Below, piece by piece: positions 42,028 to 50,700 of a DNA stretch of 64,000 bases (position 1 is the first letter of the stretch; each line of letters opens with the position of its first letter). The stretch is from Clostridiales bacterium UBA1390 (lineage in GTDB: Bacteria > Bacillota > Clostridia > Lachnospirales > Bianqueaceae): positions 62,001-126,000 of the forward strand of contig DBQQ01000006.1 in assembly GCA_002305315.1 (NCBI GenBank), written 5' to 3'. The translations under genes and the position numbers were made by a program. The notes beneath the pieces were generated by a model. That model was not told the origin of the DNA and did not search any database. It saw only the letters and a list, made by a program, of their open reading frames with translations.

Positions 42028-42056
42028 TTGTTCATATCTATGGCTTAGTATATAAC
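42028..42056 (+). promoter_or_regulatory. Promoter of candidate small RNA
   Basis: TTGTTC at 42028-42033, 17-nt spacer, TATAAC at 42051-42056. It is followed by about 80 nt with no useful frame and then a strong terminator. The stretch 41911-42027 upstream shows nothing else recognisable apart from an isolated TTGACA at 41997. Confidence 0.5.
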
Positions 42057-42062
42057 CATCAA

Positions 42063-42146
42063 AACTTTTTCATGTTTATATCTTCATTTTTATTTTCTCC
42101 TCCAATATAGATTGGCGTCTGACGAAAAGTCAGGCGCCCTTTTTTT
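42063..42146 (+). ncRNA. Candidate small RNA with anti-Shine-Dalgarno segment
   Basis: About 84 nt between a promoter-like pair and a strong terminator in the pckA-tldD gap. No plus-strand gene precedes the terminator since spmB (2 kb away), so something must start here. The RNA is U-rich and single-stranded in its 5' half. It then carries CTCCTCC (42097-42103), complementary to GGAGGAG ribosome sites such as those before pckA and fabF/accB. Next is a small CCAAT-ATAG-ATTGG hairpin, then the terminator stem. The design resembles Gram-positive sRNAs that block ribosome sites with C-rich segments. It could instead be an attenuated leader of tldD. Not tested. Confidence 0.45.
42114..42146 (+). 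terminator. Intrinsic terminator of candidate small RNA
   Basis: GGCG-T-CTGAC pairs with GTCAG-G-CGCC (42114-42123 with 42129-42138, one T-G pair) and is followed by a T7 run (42140-42146). It lies upstream of the tldD promoter, so it does not end a known gene. Confidence 0.88.
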
Positions 42147-42174
42147 GGCAGATCAGAGCAGTGAAAACTCTGGT

Positions 42175-42203
42175 TTGCATTTTTGCAAACTTGGTGTTAT
42201 ACT
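42175..42203 (+). promoter_or_regulatory. Promoter for tldD-pmbA
   Basis: TTGCAT at 42175-42180, 17-nt spacer, TATACT at 42198-42203, about 50 nt before the GTG start. Confidence 0.68.
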
Positions 42204-42251
42204 TAAGGAACCCGATATGGGCGTAGAGGAATAGAAGGGAGGATCTTATTC

Positions 42252-43634
42252 GTGATTTTAGAAAAAAGTCTTCTAAGTAGTCTGTTAGGGAGAGCCATGG
42301 CCTCGGGCGCGGATTTTGCCGAAATCTTTGCAGAACATACGAGACATGGGCTGATGCAGGAAGCGGGAGGTAAAGTGGACGAAATAACGAACCGACTGAT
42401 TTCCGGTGTAGGAATTCGAGTTTTGAAAGGGACCAGGAGTGTATATGCATCGACCTCAGATACTTCCTATAGCGGTTTGATGCGTTGTGCTGCCCGTGTG
42501 GCAGACGTCTTGGGAGAAAGTGGGGAAGGAGTTTCGATTCGACTGGAAGAGCGTCTTTTTCCCAACATTCATGCGATTCGAAGAGTGACAGCGGATGTGA
42601 GCAACAAGGAACAGGCGGATATCTTGCATATGGCATATCAGGCGGCAGTGGGATACGATCAAGAAATCGTTCAGACGCAGGCGCGTCTCTTGAATGTGGA
42701 TAGAAATATTCTGATCGCCAATAGTGAAGGCCTTTTGACGGAAGATCGGCAGGTGCGTACGCGTTTGTCGGTGACCGCAATTGCATCGAATGGGAGTGAG
42801 AATCAGTCGGGGATTTGCGGTCCGGGACGCCGTATGGGCATGGAGATGTTTGATTTAATTGATCCGGAAGAGACGGGAAGAGAAGCCGCGAGGCAGGCAG
42901 TCACCATGCTGCATGCGGGGTATTGTCCGGCAGGCCGCATGATGGTGGCGATTGAGAATGGTTTTGGCGGCGTCATTTTCCATGAGGCTTGCGGTCATTC
43001 CCTGGAAGCAACCAGCGTGGCAACGGGACGGAGTCAGTTCTCTGGGAAACTGGGGCAGAAGATTGCCTCCGACAAAGTCACAGCCATTGATGATGGAACG
43101 GAGCCTAATTCCTGGGGATCGAATAATATAGATGATGAAGGACACCCCACGCAAAAGAATGTTCTCATTGAAAATGGAATTTTGAAGTCGTATTTGGTTG
43201 ATCGTTTGGGCGGCCGCCGAATGGAGATGGAGCCGAATGGATGCGGCAGACGGCAGGATTATCATTTTGAACCAACTTCACGCATGAGCAACACGTATAT
43301 TGCAAATGGAACGGATGATCGAAAAGAGATCATTTCTTCCATGGAGTATGGTTTATATGCAAAGGCTATGGGCGGCGGTTCCGTGAATCCTGTTACCGGA
43401 GAATTCAACTTCGCGGTTCTGGAGGGCTATATGGTGCGAAATGGCGAGATCTGCGAGCCGGTAAGAGGGGCGAGCCTGATTGGTAAAGGCTCGGAAATCT
43501 TGTTGAATATCGACCGAGTCGGATCGAATCTGGAATCTGCGCAGGGTATGTGTGGTTCTGCCAGCGGCAGTATTCCTACGAATGTGGGACAGCCGTTGAT
43601 TCGTGTTTCGTCGATTACCGTAGGCGGACGTTAA
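42252..43634 (+). CDS. tldD: TldD metalloprotease subunit
   Basis: Active subunit of the TldD/TldE (PmbA) protease that degrades unfolded peptides and matures some modified peptides such as microcin B17. 460 aa. The zinc motif HEACGH is at about residue 250 (VIFHEACGHSLEA), with the downstream zinc Cys likely in the C-terminal MCGSASGSIPTNVGQP. The C-terminal fold also contains GEFNFAVLEGYMVRNGE. The GTG start at 42252 follows GAAGGGAGG at a 9-nt distance. The pmbA gene follows after 14 nt. No peptide precursor gene is adjacent, so the substrate is unknown. Confidence 0.92.
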   Translation: MILEKSLLSSLLGRAMASGADFAEIFAEHTRHGLMQEAGGKVDEITNRLISGVGIRVLKGTRSVYASTSDTSYSGLMRCAARVADVLGESGEGVSIRLEERLFPNIHAIRRVTADVSNKEQADILHMAYQAAVGYDQEIVQTQARLLNVDRNILIANSEGLLTEDRQVRTRLSVTAIASNGSENQSGICGPGRRMGMEMFDLIDPEETGREAARQAVTMLHAGYCPAGRMMVAIENGFGGVIFHEACGHSLEATSVATGRSQFSGKLGQKIASDKVTAIDDGTEPNSWGSNNIDDEGHPTQKNVLIENGILKSYLVDRLGGRRMEMEPNGCGRRQDYHFEPTSRMSNTYIANGTDDRKEIISSMEYGLYAKAMGGGSVNPVTGEFNFAVLEGYMVRNGEICEPVRGASLIGKGSEILLNIDRVGSNLESAQGMCGSASGSIPTNVGQPLIRVSSITVGGR

Positions 43635-43648
43635 GAGGGGGGAGAGAG

Positions 43649-44986
43649 ATGACATTTGAAGCGTTTCAGGAACTTGTAAAGGAAGAGGCTTTAAAGGCTG
43701 GCCTTCAGGAATATGAATTATACTACAGGGAAGAGGAAACTGTACAGAGCCGGGGAATGAATCAGGAAATCTCTTCTTTTTCCAGTGATAAGGAATGCGG
43801 TGTGGGATTTCGCTGCATTATGAACGGGAAGACCGGATACAGCGCGACAGAATGGTTCACTCCAGAGCAGGCGCATGAACTGGTTCGCATTGCGATGGAA
43901 AATGCACAGACACTAGAAACGGAGGAAGCGACAGAGATTTACGGTCCCAGCGATCATTATCAGGAGGCAGAATCACTGGAACTTCCAGAAACAGACTTGC
44001 AGAAGGCGGTTCTGGTTATGCAGCGTGAGGCAAGATCAGCAGATGAGCGAGTACAGGGCGGAACCATGAGTATGGCGGCACATGTGTGCGGAATGGTGAG
44101 AATCATCAATTCAAAAGGGCTGGATCTGCAGCATGCATATGTACAGCAGATAGCAGGCGTTATGGCTGTAGTTAAAGAAGGAGATGCGCAGTATAGTGGA
44201 GGTAAGTATGAAGCGAAGCCGCTGCATACAGAGATCTTAAAGCCGCTGGCACAAAGGGCAGTGGCAAATGCCGTTGCCAAGATAGGCGCTGGCAGTGTAC
44301 CGACGGGTATATATGATGTAATTCTGGATGCGGATGCCATGGGCGCCATTTTGGAGGCCTATTTGCCTGTTTTCGATGCTGGGCAGGCCCAGAAAGGGAT
44401 GTCTCTGCTGGAGGGAAGGGAAGGACAGCCGATCGCGGCATCGTGCGTGACGGTGATGGACGATCCATTCTACAAAGATAGCATGGTTGCGATCCCCTTT
44501 GATGCGGAAGGGACCGCGACGTATACAAAAGCAGTGATCCGCGAGGGAGTACTGGAAACACTCCTATATAATCATAAAACGGCGGATAAGGCCGGAGTGA
44601 ATACAACGGGAAATGCCAGTAAAGCGGGCTATGCGGGAACCATAGAGACCAGTCCGTATACGTTTTACGTAAAGTCGGGAGAGAAATCTCTATCGGAAAT
44701 GATGAAGGATGTGGAACAAGGCGTATATGTAACTAGTGTAACAGGCTTGCATGCAGGAACCAATGCGATCACAGGAGATTTCTCGATTCAATGTGGTGGT
44801 TTCATGATTCGAAATGGTGTGAAAGCAGAATCAGTCACATCCTTTACGATATCTGGCAATTTCTTTGATATGCTGAAGCAGGTCAAGGAAATCGGTTCGG
44901 ATCTGCAATTCCAATTACCTAGTGGCTTTACAATGATTGGGGCACCTTCTGTCTGGGTTGGTAAACTTTCCATTGCAGGAGAATAA
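43649..44986 (+). CDS. pmbA: TldE/PmbA metalloprotease subunit
   Basis: Non-catalytic partner that with TldD forms the barrel-shaped protease. 445 aa, same two-domain fold as TldD but without an HExxxH motif, as expected for the E subunit. Visible blocks: GVGFRCIMNGKTGYSATEWF near residue 52, YDVILDADAMGAILEAYLP near 225, LYNHKTADKAGVNTTGNA near 308, and FSIQCGGFMIRNGVKAE near 378. ATG 43649 follows GAGGGGGGAG; upstream codons in the frame overlap the tldD end. Confidence 0.92.
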   Translation: MTFEAFQELVKEEALKAGLQEYELYYREEETVQSRGMNQEISSFSSDKECGVGFRCIMNGKTGYSATEWFTPEQAHELVRIAMENAQTLETEEATEIYGPSDHYQEAESLELPETDLQKAVLVMQREARSADERVQGGTMSMAAHVCGMVRIINSKGLDLQHAYVQQIAGVMAVVKEGDAQYSGGKYEAKPLHTEILKPLAQRAVANAVAKIGAGSVPTGIYDVILDADAMGAILEAYLPVFDAGQAQKGMSLLEGREGQPIAASCVTVMDDPFYKDSMVAIPFDAEGTATYTKAVIREGVLETLLYNHKTADKAGVNTTGNASKAGYAGTIETSPYTFYVKSGEKSLSEMMKDVEQGVYVTSVTGLHAGTNAITGDFSIQCGGFMIRNGVKAESVTSFTISGNFFDMLKQVKEIGSDLQFQLPSGFTMIGAPSVWVGKLSIAGE

Positions 44987-45032
44987 TGAGATCAATCAGT
45001 TTTATAGAATATGGATATGCGTTTGCATAAAA

Positions 45033-45071
45033 AAGACGGTATAACTCGTAAAACTCGAGTTATACCGTCTT
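45033..45071. terminator. Terminator between pmbA and the minus-strand membrane gene
   Basis: Perfect 16-bp stem AAGACGGTATAACTCG / CGAGTTATACCGTCTT (45033-45048 with 45056-45071). The minus-strand side has TTTTTT right after the stem, so it mainly ends the gene at 45114. The plus side has a weak U run. Confidence 0.85.
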
Positions 45072-45113
45072 CGCATATTTTGCCGTGCTAGCAGCATGAC
45101 GTGTTTTATCTTT

Positions 45114-46124
45114 TTATAAATCTTTCTTCTCGTCGGGAACGGAATCGGTGGATGTAGAATCCGTAGGATCCTCAGAGTCCCAAATATCATCTTGCGTGAG
45201 ATCATCAGCAATATCAGAATCCATGATATTGGGTGTCTCTGAGAGCGTCGATTCTCTGGCTGCGGCCTCTTTCTGAGCAATTTTCTCCTGATAGGCTTGG
45301 GCTTTGCGTGCTTTGAATTCTAATCGCTGCTGTCTTAAAATTTGCTGCTGGCTGCGGTACCATTTGAAATAAAAATAAATGCCTAAACTTAATAGGATTC
45401 CGGCAGCCAAAATGATCAGACAGTAAATCCACAGATCGGCCAGTGTACCCAAATAAGTGGTGAAAATCACAACGAAGTGAATGCCCGCTGCCAGTGCGAC
45501 AAAAAGAAAGTTCTTACGTTTCATTCCATGATAGACCAGCATGAAAATGAGTGTACTCATCAGAAGAACTACCGCGAAGAAAAGAATTTGCGCTAGACAT
45601 TGTGAAAGAGAAGCATTCTGCAGAAGCTCTACATAGGCGTCGATATCAGCCTGAGAAATTTGATCCGAAATCAGGGAAGACAGTTCATTCTTGTTTGCCA
45701 TTTCTGAAATACGGGCCTGATTGATATAATTCATAGAGGATGTGATGCTATTATAGAGCCAGTAGGAGATTCCGGCAGCCATCGCTTCATAAATGTTCCA
45801 GTTGCCCTTACGGACAAATTTGAGAATGAAATACGTGACTGGTGCCATGAATAGGGCAGTCAATACGGCCAGAATCAAATAATAGATGATGACATGATCT
45901 GGATTGCTTAAGAAAGACTGTACTGCGGGGATGGAAGTCAGCGCAGAATAACAGATTGATGTCAGAAGCTGAGAAGCCAAGAAATAAACTGCGACTCCGA
46001 CAACAACGGCTGTCATGCGGAAAGGATGTTTGCGGTGCAGAAAAAACAGAGACAGCGCAATCATCATAATCTGAGCCACACTGGCAATATAAAAGCCGAT
46101 GATGGTACTTTGTTCGATAACCAT
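45114..46124 (-). CDS. Multi-pass membrane protein, possibly YhfC-like, degenerate
   Basis: 336 aa with about seven to eight membrane segments (roughly 7-30, 38-60, 75-105, 115-135, 185-210, 215-235, 240-262), then a cytosolic tail: a basic coiled coil (RSQQQILRQQRLEFKARKA) and an acidic Ser/Thr/Asp-rich end. Length and topology recall the YhfC glutamic-type intramembrane protease family, but the Glu-containing motif expected in the middle (EAMAAGISYWLYNS here) is not clearly conserved, so activity is doubtful. Start ATG 46124 follows GGAGGG. A TATAAT lies upstream without a good -35. Function not assigned. Confidence 0.6.
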   Translation of the reverse strand: MVIEQSTIIGFYIASVAQIMMIALSLFFLHRKHPFRMTAVVVGVAVYFLASQLLTSICYSALTSIPAVQSFLSNPDHVIIYYLILAVLTALFMAPVTYFILKFVRKGNWNIYEAMAAGISYWLYNSITSSMNYINQARISEMANKNELSSLISDQISQADIDAYVELLQNASLSQCLAQILFFAVVLLMSTLIFMLVYHGMKRKNFLFVALAAGIHFVVIFTTYLGTLADLWIYCLIILAAGILLSLGIYFYFKWYRSQQQILRQQRLEFKARKAQAYQEKIAQKEAAARESTLSETPNIMDSDIADDLTQDDIWDSEDPTDSTSTDSVPDEKKDL

Positions 46125-46190
46125 GAATAACCCTCCAAGTTTTAGATATAACACATCTATTATATCTTACTTTCCTGGATTTGGGAAGCT

Positions 46191-47636
46191 TTATTTTACA
46201 GGTTTATGAAAATTTGTTCGTTCATGGCGCTTTACTTCTATGATAGGCTTTCGGATAAGGACATTGCTCAGGGCGCGGGGATCCAGTGGAATGAGAGGCC
46301 AGGTGTAACGCAGTCCGCTGAAGGAACGCGTCGTAAAGAGTACAAGACAGAAAACCAGTACTCCTGCTAAGAGGCCCCAACCACCCAGAAGGCCGGTAAG
46401 GATAAGAAAGAAGATGCGGTAGATTCGGAGAGCTAAACCAAATTCTACACTGGGAACAGCATAGGTGGCCAGATTGGAAAACGCCATAAAGAGTACACTT
46501 TCCGGTTGCAGAATGCGAACGTCAATGGCAAATTGTCCCAGAAGCAAACCGCCGATGATTCCCATGGCAGTAGACAATCCAGAAGGGGTATGGATAGATG
46601 CCATTCTAAGGATTTCCATACCGAGCTCAATCAAAAGAAGCTGGACAAAAAGAGGAAGGGCTTCCGCTTCCTGAGGAACCAGAAACTGTAAAAAGTCTGG
46701 CAGACTTTCGGGAGGCATCTGCGCGATCCATAACCATAGAGGCGCGAAAAAAAGGCATACGAGAATCGCAAAGAAGCGAATCCAGCGGGTATATGTGCCG
46801 ACAAGGGGATTTTGATAATAATCTTCGGAATGCTGTGTGAAATGGAACAGCGTGGCGGGAAAAAGCATTGCTGTCGGGGAATTGTCCACGAGCACGATGA
46901 CATGTCCTTCTAGAAGATGGGCTGCCGCTACATCAGGACGCTCTGTAAATTTTGCCTGTGGAAAAGGATTGTACCACTTTTTCTTAATTAAAAGTTCTTC
47001 CAATGTTTTTTCTCCCATTAACAGGGCATCTGTATCAATCTGCCGCAGGGCTTTACGCAGATGATCAAGCAGATAGGGATCGGCCATTCCTTTAATGTAC
47101 CCGACCGCCACATCCGTCTGAGAAGAAGAACCAATTTGAAACATTTCGTATATTAGTCTGGGATCTCGAATTCGTCTGCGAATGAGAGCGGTATTAAAAA
47201 CAATCGTTTCCACTAAACCATCTCTGGCGCCTCGTGTGACTTTTTCCAAATCTGGTTCTTCAGGACTGCGCGCCGGATACGTGCGTGTGTCTAATAGAAT
47301 AGCTGAAGTAAAGCCATCTAAAACGATCAGCATAGCACCGGATAGAATCATTCGTACTGCTTGCTCTGGTGAACTTGTAAGCTCTGTTTCTAGGTAACCG
47401 ATTTTCGCGCGTAAAAAACGAGTAATAGTCTCGAGACTTGGCTGGTGGTCTTCCCCCTGGATGACTTGAAAAATACGCAGAATGGTTTCATCCTTACTGA
47501 GGCCATCTACAGAAATATAGAAGGCATCGCGTCCACCGATCGTAATGCGGCGAAATATGAGATCGAAACTTTCATCAATCGGCAGGAGTTGCTTCAGCAG
47601 GATTTCATTATCAGATAAACAACTGTAAAAAGACAT
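46191..47636 (-). CDS. GerA-family spore germination protein (GerAA/SpoVAF-like)
   Basis: 481 aa. The cytosolic N domain (about 1-270) includes DGFTSAILLDTRTYPARSPEEPD and ETIVFNTALIRRRIRDPRL, the conserved GerA-A block. The C-terminal membrane domain has about five to six helices (about 284-450), with PLVGTYTRWIRFFAI and ELGMEILRMASIHTPSGLS. Without GerAB or GerAC genes nearby it resembles SpoVAF, which supports germination, rather than a complete receptor. AGGAGGG precedes the ATG, and a forespore-type promoter candidate lies directly upstream. Inner spore membrane location is expected. Confidence 0.88.
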   Translation of the reverse strand: MSFYSCLSDNEILLKQLLPIDESFDLIFRRITIGGRDAFYISVDGLSKDETILRIFQVIQGEDHQPSLETITRFLRAKIGYLETELTSSPEQAVRMILSGAMLIVLDGFTSAILLDTRTYPARSPEEPDLEKVTRGARDGLVETIVFNTALIRRRIRDPRLIYEMFQIGSSSQTDVAVGYIKGMADPYLLDHLRKALRQIDTDALLMGEKTLEELLIKKKWYNPFPQAKFTERPDVAAAHLLEGHVIVLVDNSPTAMLFPATLFHFTQHSEDYYQNPLVGTYTRWIRFFAILVCLFFAPLWLWIAQMPPESLPDFLQFLVPQEAEALPLFVQLLLIELGMEILRMASIHTPSGLSTAMGIIGGLLLGQFAIDVRILQPESVLFMAFSNLATYAVPSVEFGLALRIYRIFFLILTGLLGGWGLLAGVLVFCLVLFTTRSFSGLRYTWPLIPLDPRALSNVLIRKPIIEVKRHERTNFHKPVK

Positions 47637-47656
47637 GCGTATCCCTCCTTTTCTGC

Positions 47657-47685
47657 TAGTATGGGAGTTTCTCAGAAAAATATGT
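47657..47685 (-). promoter_or_regulatory. Forespore SigG/SigF-type promoter candidate
   Basis: Minus strand: ACATA (47681-47685), 17-nt spacer, CATACTA (47657-47663). The -10 agrees with the CATnnTA form used by SigG and SigF. The predicted leader is short (about 15 nt). Confidence 0.42.
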
Positions 47686-47764
47686 AAATAATATGGAAAG
47701 AGAGGGAAAATTCTAAGGTGTTTTAGGGCGGATGTACAATTTCACAAAATCTTAAAAAAGTCTC

Positions 47765-47793
47765 TGGCATTCGCTTCATGTCTATGTTATAAT
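47765..47793 (+). promoter_or_regulatory. Promoter for prs
   Basis: TGGCAT at 47765-47770, 17-nt spacer, TATAAT at 47788-47793. The -10 is perfect; the -35 is weak. Confidence 0.55.
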
Positions 47794-47869
47794 GAAGGCG
47801 AAGCGGGGAATCGGTCCCCATTCTTTGTACAGTAGAAGAAATGAAGTGATCTGGAAAGGTAGGAATCAT

Positions 47870-49051
47870 ATGTCATTTAATATCAAGTCGGATCAAATCG
47901 AGCACGTTCAGGTAGAGCCTCTGGGCATTCTTGTAATGAGAGGCACGGAAGAAATCGGAAAAAAGGTAGACGAGCATTTGCGAAAGCTATATGCGTCATT
48001 TGAGGGTACACAGAAAAACGTGGATTCTTTCCTGTTGAGCGTGAAGTGTCCGCGGTTCCAGAGCGGAGATGGGAAAGCGGTGTTAGATCAGTCCGTTCGC
48101 GGATTAGATGTCTATATTATTTCTGATGTGGGGAACTATAATTGTACATATAACATGTTTGGGCAGGAAGTACCCATGTCACCGGATGATCATTTTGCGG
48201 ATTTGAAACGTGCGATTCAAGCAATTGGCGGCAAAGCGCATCGTGTAAATGTGATCATGCCGATCTTATACGGAGGCCGTCAACATCGGAAGGCAGCCAG
48301 AGAGTCTTTGGATTGTGCTGTCGCATTGCAGGAGCTGCAGAATATGGGCGTGTCTGAGGTGGTTACTTTTGATGCCCATGATCCTCGGGTGCAGAATGCG
48401 ATCCCGCTGATGGGATTTGATAATGCGATTCCCTCCTATCAGACACTGAAGGCGTTGTTAAATCATATTCCGGATATCCTGCTCGATAAGGATCACTTCA
48501 TGGTTGTCAGCCCAGATGAAGGAGCGATGGATCGGAATGTTTACTACGCATCGGTTCTGGGTGTAGAGCTCGGCATGTATTATAAGCGCAGAGACTATTC
48601 TCAGATCAAGAATGGTCGGAATCCGATCGTGGCCCACGAATTTTTGGGCAGTGATATTAAGGGAAAAGATGTCTTCGTTTACGATGATATCATTTCTTCC
48701 GGTGAATCTATGTTGGATATTGCTTATGACTTGCGTAAGAGAGGCGCAGGCCGCATCTTTGCCGGTTGTACATATGCGTTGTTTACAGAAGGAATCGATA
48801 AGTTCCAGGAAGCTGTGGATCGGGGTGTACTTTCTGGTGTGCTTTCTACGAATCTGACATATCGTCGCCCAGAGCTTTTAGAGGCACCTTGGTATTTCGA
48901 AGTGGACTGTTCGAAATATCTGGCATATATGATTGCTGCTTTGAATCATGATATGTCAGTAAGCCTGCTCTTGGATCCTCTGAAAAAGATCAATGATCTG
49001 GCGCGGAATCATCGGGCGGAATCACAGGATCAACAGCTGAATCTATTCTGA
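47870..49051 (+). CDS. prs: Ribose-phosphate pyrophosphokinase, long clostridial form
   Basis: Makes PRPP from ribose-5-phosphate and ATP for nucleotide, His and Trp synthesis. 393 aa, longer than the common form (about 315), with insertions in the N domain; a class known from Clostridia. Seen: SVKCPRFQSGDGKAVLDQSV near residue 51 in place of the short form's FPDGE region, NVIMPILYGGRQHRKAARES (matching YyaYaRqdR), TFDAHDPRVQNAIP near 165, and the PRPP loop VFVYDDIISSGESMLD near 265. Start ATG 47870 follows GGAAAGGTAGGA; the upstream frame includes part of the leader. Confidence 0.9.
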   Translation: MSFNIKSDQIEHVQVEPLGILVMRGTEEIGKKVDEHLRKLYASFEGTQKNVDSFLLSVKCPRFQSGDGKAVLDQSVRGLDVYIISDVGNYNCTYNMFGQEVPMSPDDHFADLKRAIQAIGGKAHRVNVIMPILYGGRQHRKAARESLDCAVALQELQNMGVSEVVTFDAHDPRVQNAIPLMGFDNAIPSYQTLKALLNHIPDILLDKDHFMVVSPDEGAMDRNVYYASVLGVELGMYYKRRDYSQIKNGRNPIVAHEFLGSDIKGKDVFVYDDIISSGESMLDIAYDLRKRGAGRIFAGCTYALFTEGIDKFQEAVDRGVLSGVLSTNLTYRRPELLEAPWYFEVDCSKYLAYMIAALNHDMSVSLLLDPLKKINDLARNHRAESQDQQLNLF

Positions 49052-49073
49052 TGGCAGCCGCTGTCATGTTAAG

Positions 49074-49102
49074 AAAACCGCTCTAATATCAGGGCGGTTT
49101 TT
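49074..49102 (+). terminator. Intrinsic terminator of prs
   Basis: AAAACCGC-T-CT with AG-G-GCGGTTTT (49074-49084, 49091-49101), ending in TTTTT. The LUD gene starts shortly after with its own ribosome site. Confidence 0.85.
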
Positions 49103-49134
49103 ATATAATATTTATCTATAGGAGGTTGTATGAG

Positions 49135-49776
49135 ATGAATGATCCTTTGAAGAAATGGCGCTATGAGGCGATTGGTAAGCGGATTACCGAGACGCTGGCG
49201 GAGAAGGAGTATGACGCGCATTACGTGGACAATCTGGAAGAGGCGAAGAAGCTGGTTCTGGAGATGGTGCCAGAGGGTGCACTGATCGGTTTGGGAGGCT
49301 CTACCACGCTGAATCAGATGGGCATCATCGATACATTCCGGGAAGGCAATTATCGTCTGATTGACCGTTACAACTGCGCGAATCACGAGGAAGAGGTTCA
49401 GAAGTATCATGAGGCGATGAATGCAGAATACTTCCTATGTAGTACCAATGCCATTACAGAGGCTGGCGAGTTGGTCAATATGGACTGCTCAGGCAATCGT
49501 GTGGCAGCTATGATCTTTGGTCCGCAGCGAGTGATTATTGTAACGGGAGCGAATAAGGTGGTGAAGGATCTGAACGCGGCAATGGCCCGAATCAAGGAGA
49601 TTGCGCCGCTCAATTCCAAGCGGATTCATCATGATACACCTTGTACGCACAGTGGTGTTTGCGAGGATTGTCAGACCCGCAAACGGATGTGTAATTATAT
49701 GACGGTCATCTATCATGGCCGCAAGAACCCTGGTCGTATCACTGTGATTGTGGTCGGAGACGAACTGGGCATGTAA
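49135..49776 (+). CDS. LUD-domain protein (LutC/DUF162-like)
   Basis: 213 aa of the lactate-utilisation domain family. Motifs: LIGLGGSTTLNQMGII near residue 41, RYNCANHEEEVQKYHEAM, YFLCSTNAITEAGELVNMD near 100, and MIFGPQRVIIVTGANKVVKDL near 125. A Cys-rich patch near the end, CTHSGVCEDCQTRKRMC, could hold a metal or cluster. There are no LutA or LutB neighbours, so lactate oxidation is not implied; stand-alone members are common in Clostridia and unassigned. ATG 49135 is set by AGGAGG 9 nt upstream; ATG 49130 is out of frame. Confidence 0.83.
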   Translation: MNDPLKKWRYEAIGKRITETLAEKEYDAHYVDNLEEAKKLVLEMVPEGALIGLGGSTTLNQMGIIDTFREGNYRLIDRYNCANHEEEVQKYHEAMNAEYFLCSTNAITEAGELVNMDCSGNRVAAMIFGPQRVIIVTGANKVVKDLNAAMARIKEIAPLNSKRIHHDTPCTHSGVCEDCQTRKRMCNYMTVIYHGRKNPGRITVIVVGDELGM

Positions 49777-49820
49777 ACGGAGAGATTCCGGAGTAGCCCG
49801 CCGTTCCTCCCCATAAAAAC

Positions 49821-49869
49821 ACCGTCCTTTTGTTTGATGGGATTCCATCATATAAAAGGACGGTTTATT
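49821..49869. terminator. Bidirectional terminator between LUD gene and lexA
   Basis: ACCGTCCTTTT (49821-49831) pairs with AAAAGGACGGT (49854-49864), with an inner GATGG/CCATC. U runs lie on both sides, serving the two convergent genes. Confidence 0.88.
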
Positions 49870-49902
49870 TTTGGAATTTGATGTATTACGGCTGTCTTCA
49901 GC

Positions 49903-50568
49903 TTAATCCATACGGCGATACACACCAATCACACGGCCCAGAACAGAGGCTTCTTTTACATAGATGGGAGCCATGTAGTCGTTTTCGGGCTGAAGACGAA
50001 TGAATTCTTTTTCGCGGAAGAACCGTTTGACTGTTGCGCTGTCGTCAATCAAGGCAACGACAATTTCTCCATTGCGGGCAGAGCTCTGCTGATGCACCAG
50101 AATATAATCTCCGTCTAAAATACCGGCGTTGATCATGCTTTCTCCCCGGACACGCAGCATAAAATCCTTCTCTGGCTCATCCCCAAGAACGGAAAGGGGG
50201 AGCGGAAAATGGTCTTCAATATTCTCTACCGCTAAAATAGGCTCTCCGGCAGTGACCCGGCCAATGACGGGAACCTGAGCAACTTCGGCGGGCGGTACCT
50301 CATTGAATTCTGGAGAGGACATGTCCTCCGGCAGAACTTCCTGTTCGGGATGATAGAGGATCTCGATTGCCCTGGGTTTAGTAGGATCTCGACGAATATA
50401 ACCCTTTCTCTCCAAACGTTCTAAGTGACCATGCACGGTGGAAGTAGAACTCAAGTTCGCGGCTTCACAGATCTCGCGTACAGAAGGGGGGTATCCTCGC
50501 TGTGCCTGTTGCTGTATGATAAAATCCAGAATCTGTCGTTGCTTTTGCGATAATTCCTTGCCACTCAC
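49903..50568 (-). CDS. lexA: LexA SOS repressor
   Basis: Represses DNA-damage genes until RecA-stimulated self-cleavage. 221 aa. The N-terminal winged helix ([20 protein letters not shown], then [20 protein letters not shown]) is followed by the S24 peptidase domain, with cleavage site A107-G108 in VTAGEP, catalytic S144 in GESMINAG and K181 in SATVKRFF. The start codon is GTG (50566-50568). The divergent region to the LysM gene contains its own promoter and four SOS-like boxes, so it is autoregulated. Confidence 0.96.
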   Translation of the reverse strand: MSGKELSQKQRQILDFIIQQQAQRGYPPSVREICEAANLSSTSTVHGHLERLERKGYIRRDPTKPRAIEILYHPEQEVLPEDMSSPEFNEVPPAEVAQVPVIGRVTAGEPILAVENIEDHFPLPLSVLGDEPEKDFMLRVRGESMINAGILDGDYILVHQQSSARNGEIVVALIDDSATVKRFFREKEFIRLQPENDYMAPIYVKEASVLGRVIGVYRRMD

Positions 50569-50646
50569 GGTTTTACACCCATCCTTTCATAGAATCGAAA
50601 ACAAAATGCCTATGTACTACGAGTTTACTTTGGCTCTTCTAGTACT

Positions 50647-50675
50647 AGTATAGCACAATAGGAAGAAAAAGTCAA
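50647..50675 (-). promoter_or_regulatory. lexA promoter
   Basis: Minus strand: TTGACT (50670-50675), 17-nt spacer, TATACT (50647-50652). The -35 overlaps the SOS box at 50673-50686. Confidence 0.78.
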
Positions 50676-50686
50676 ACAATTGTTCG
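50673..50686. promoter_or_regulatory. SOS box 1 (lexA operator)
   Basis: CAAACAATTGTTCG; on the minus strand CGAACAATTGTTTG, 11 of 12 in the GAAC-N4-GTTC core. It overlaps the lexA -35. Confidence 0.7.
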
Positions 50687-50700
50687 CGGAACATGCTTAA

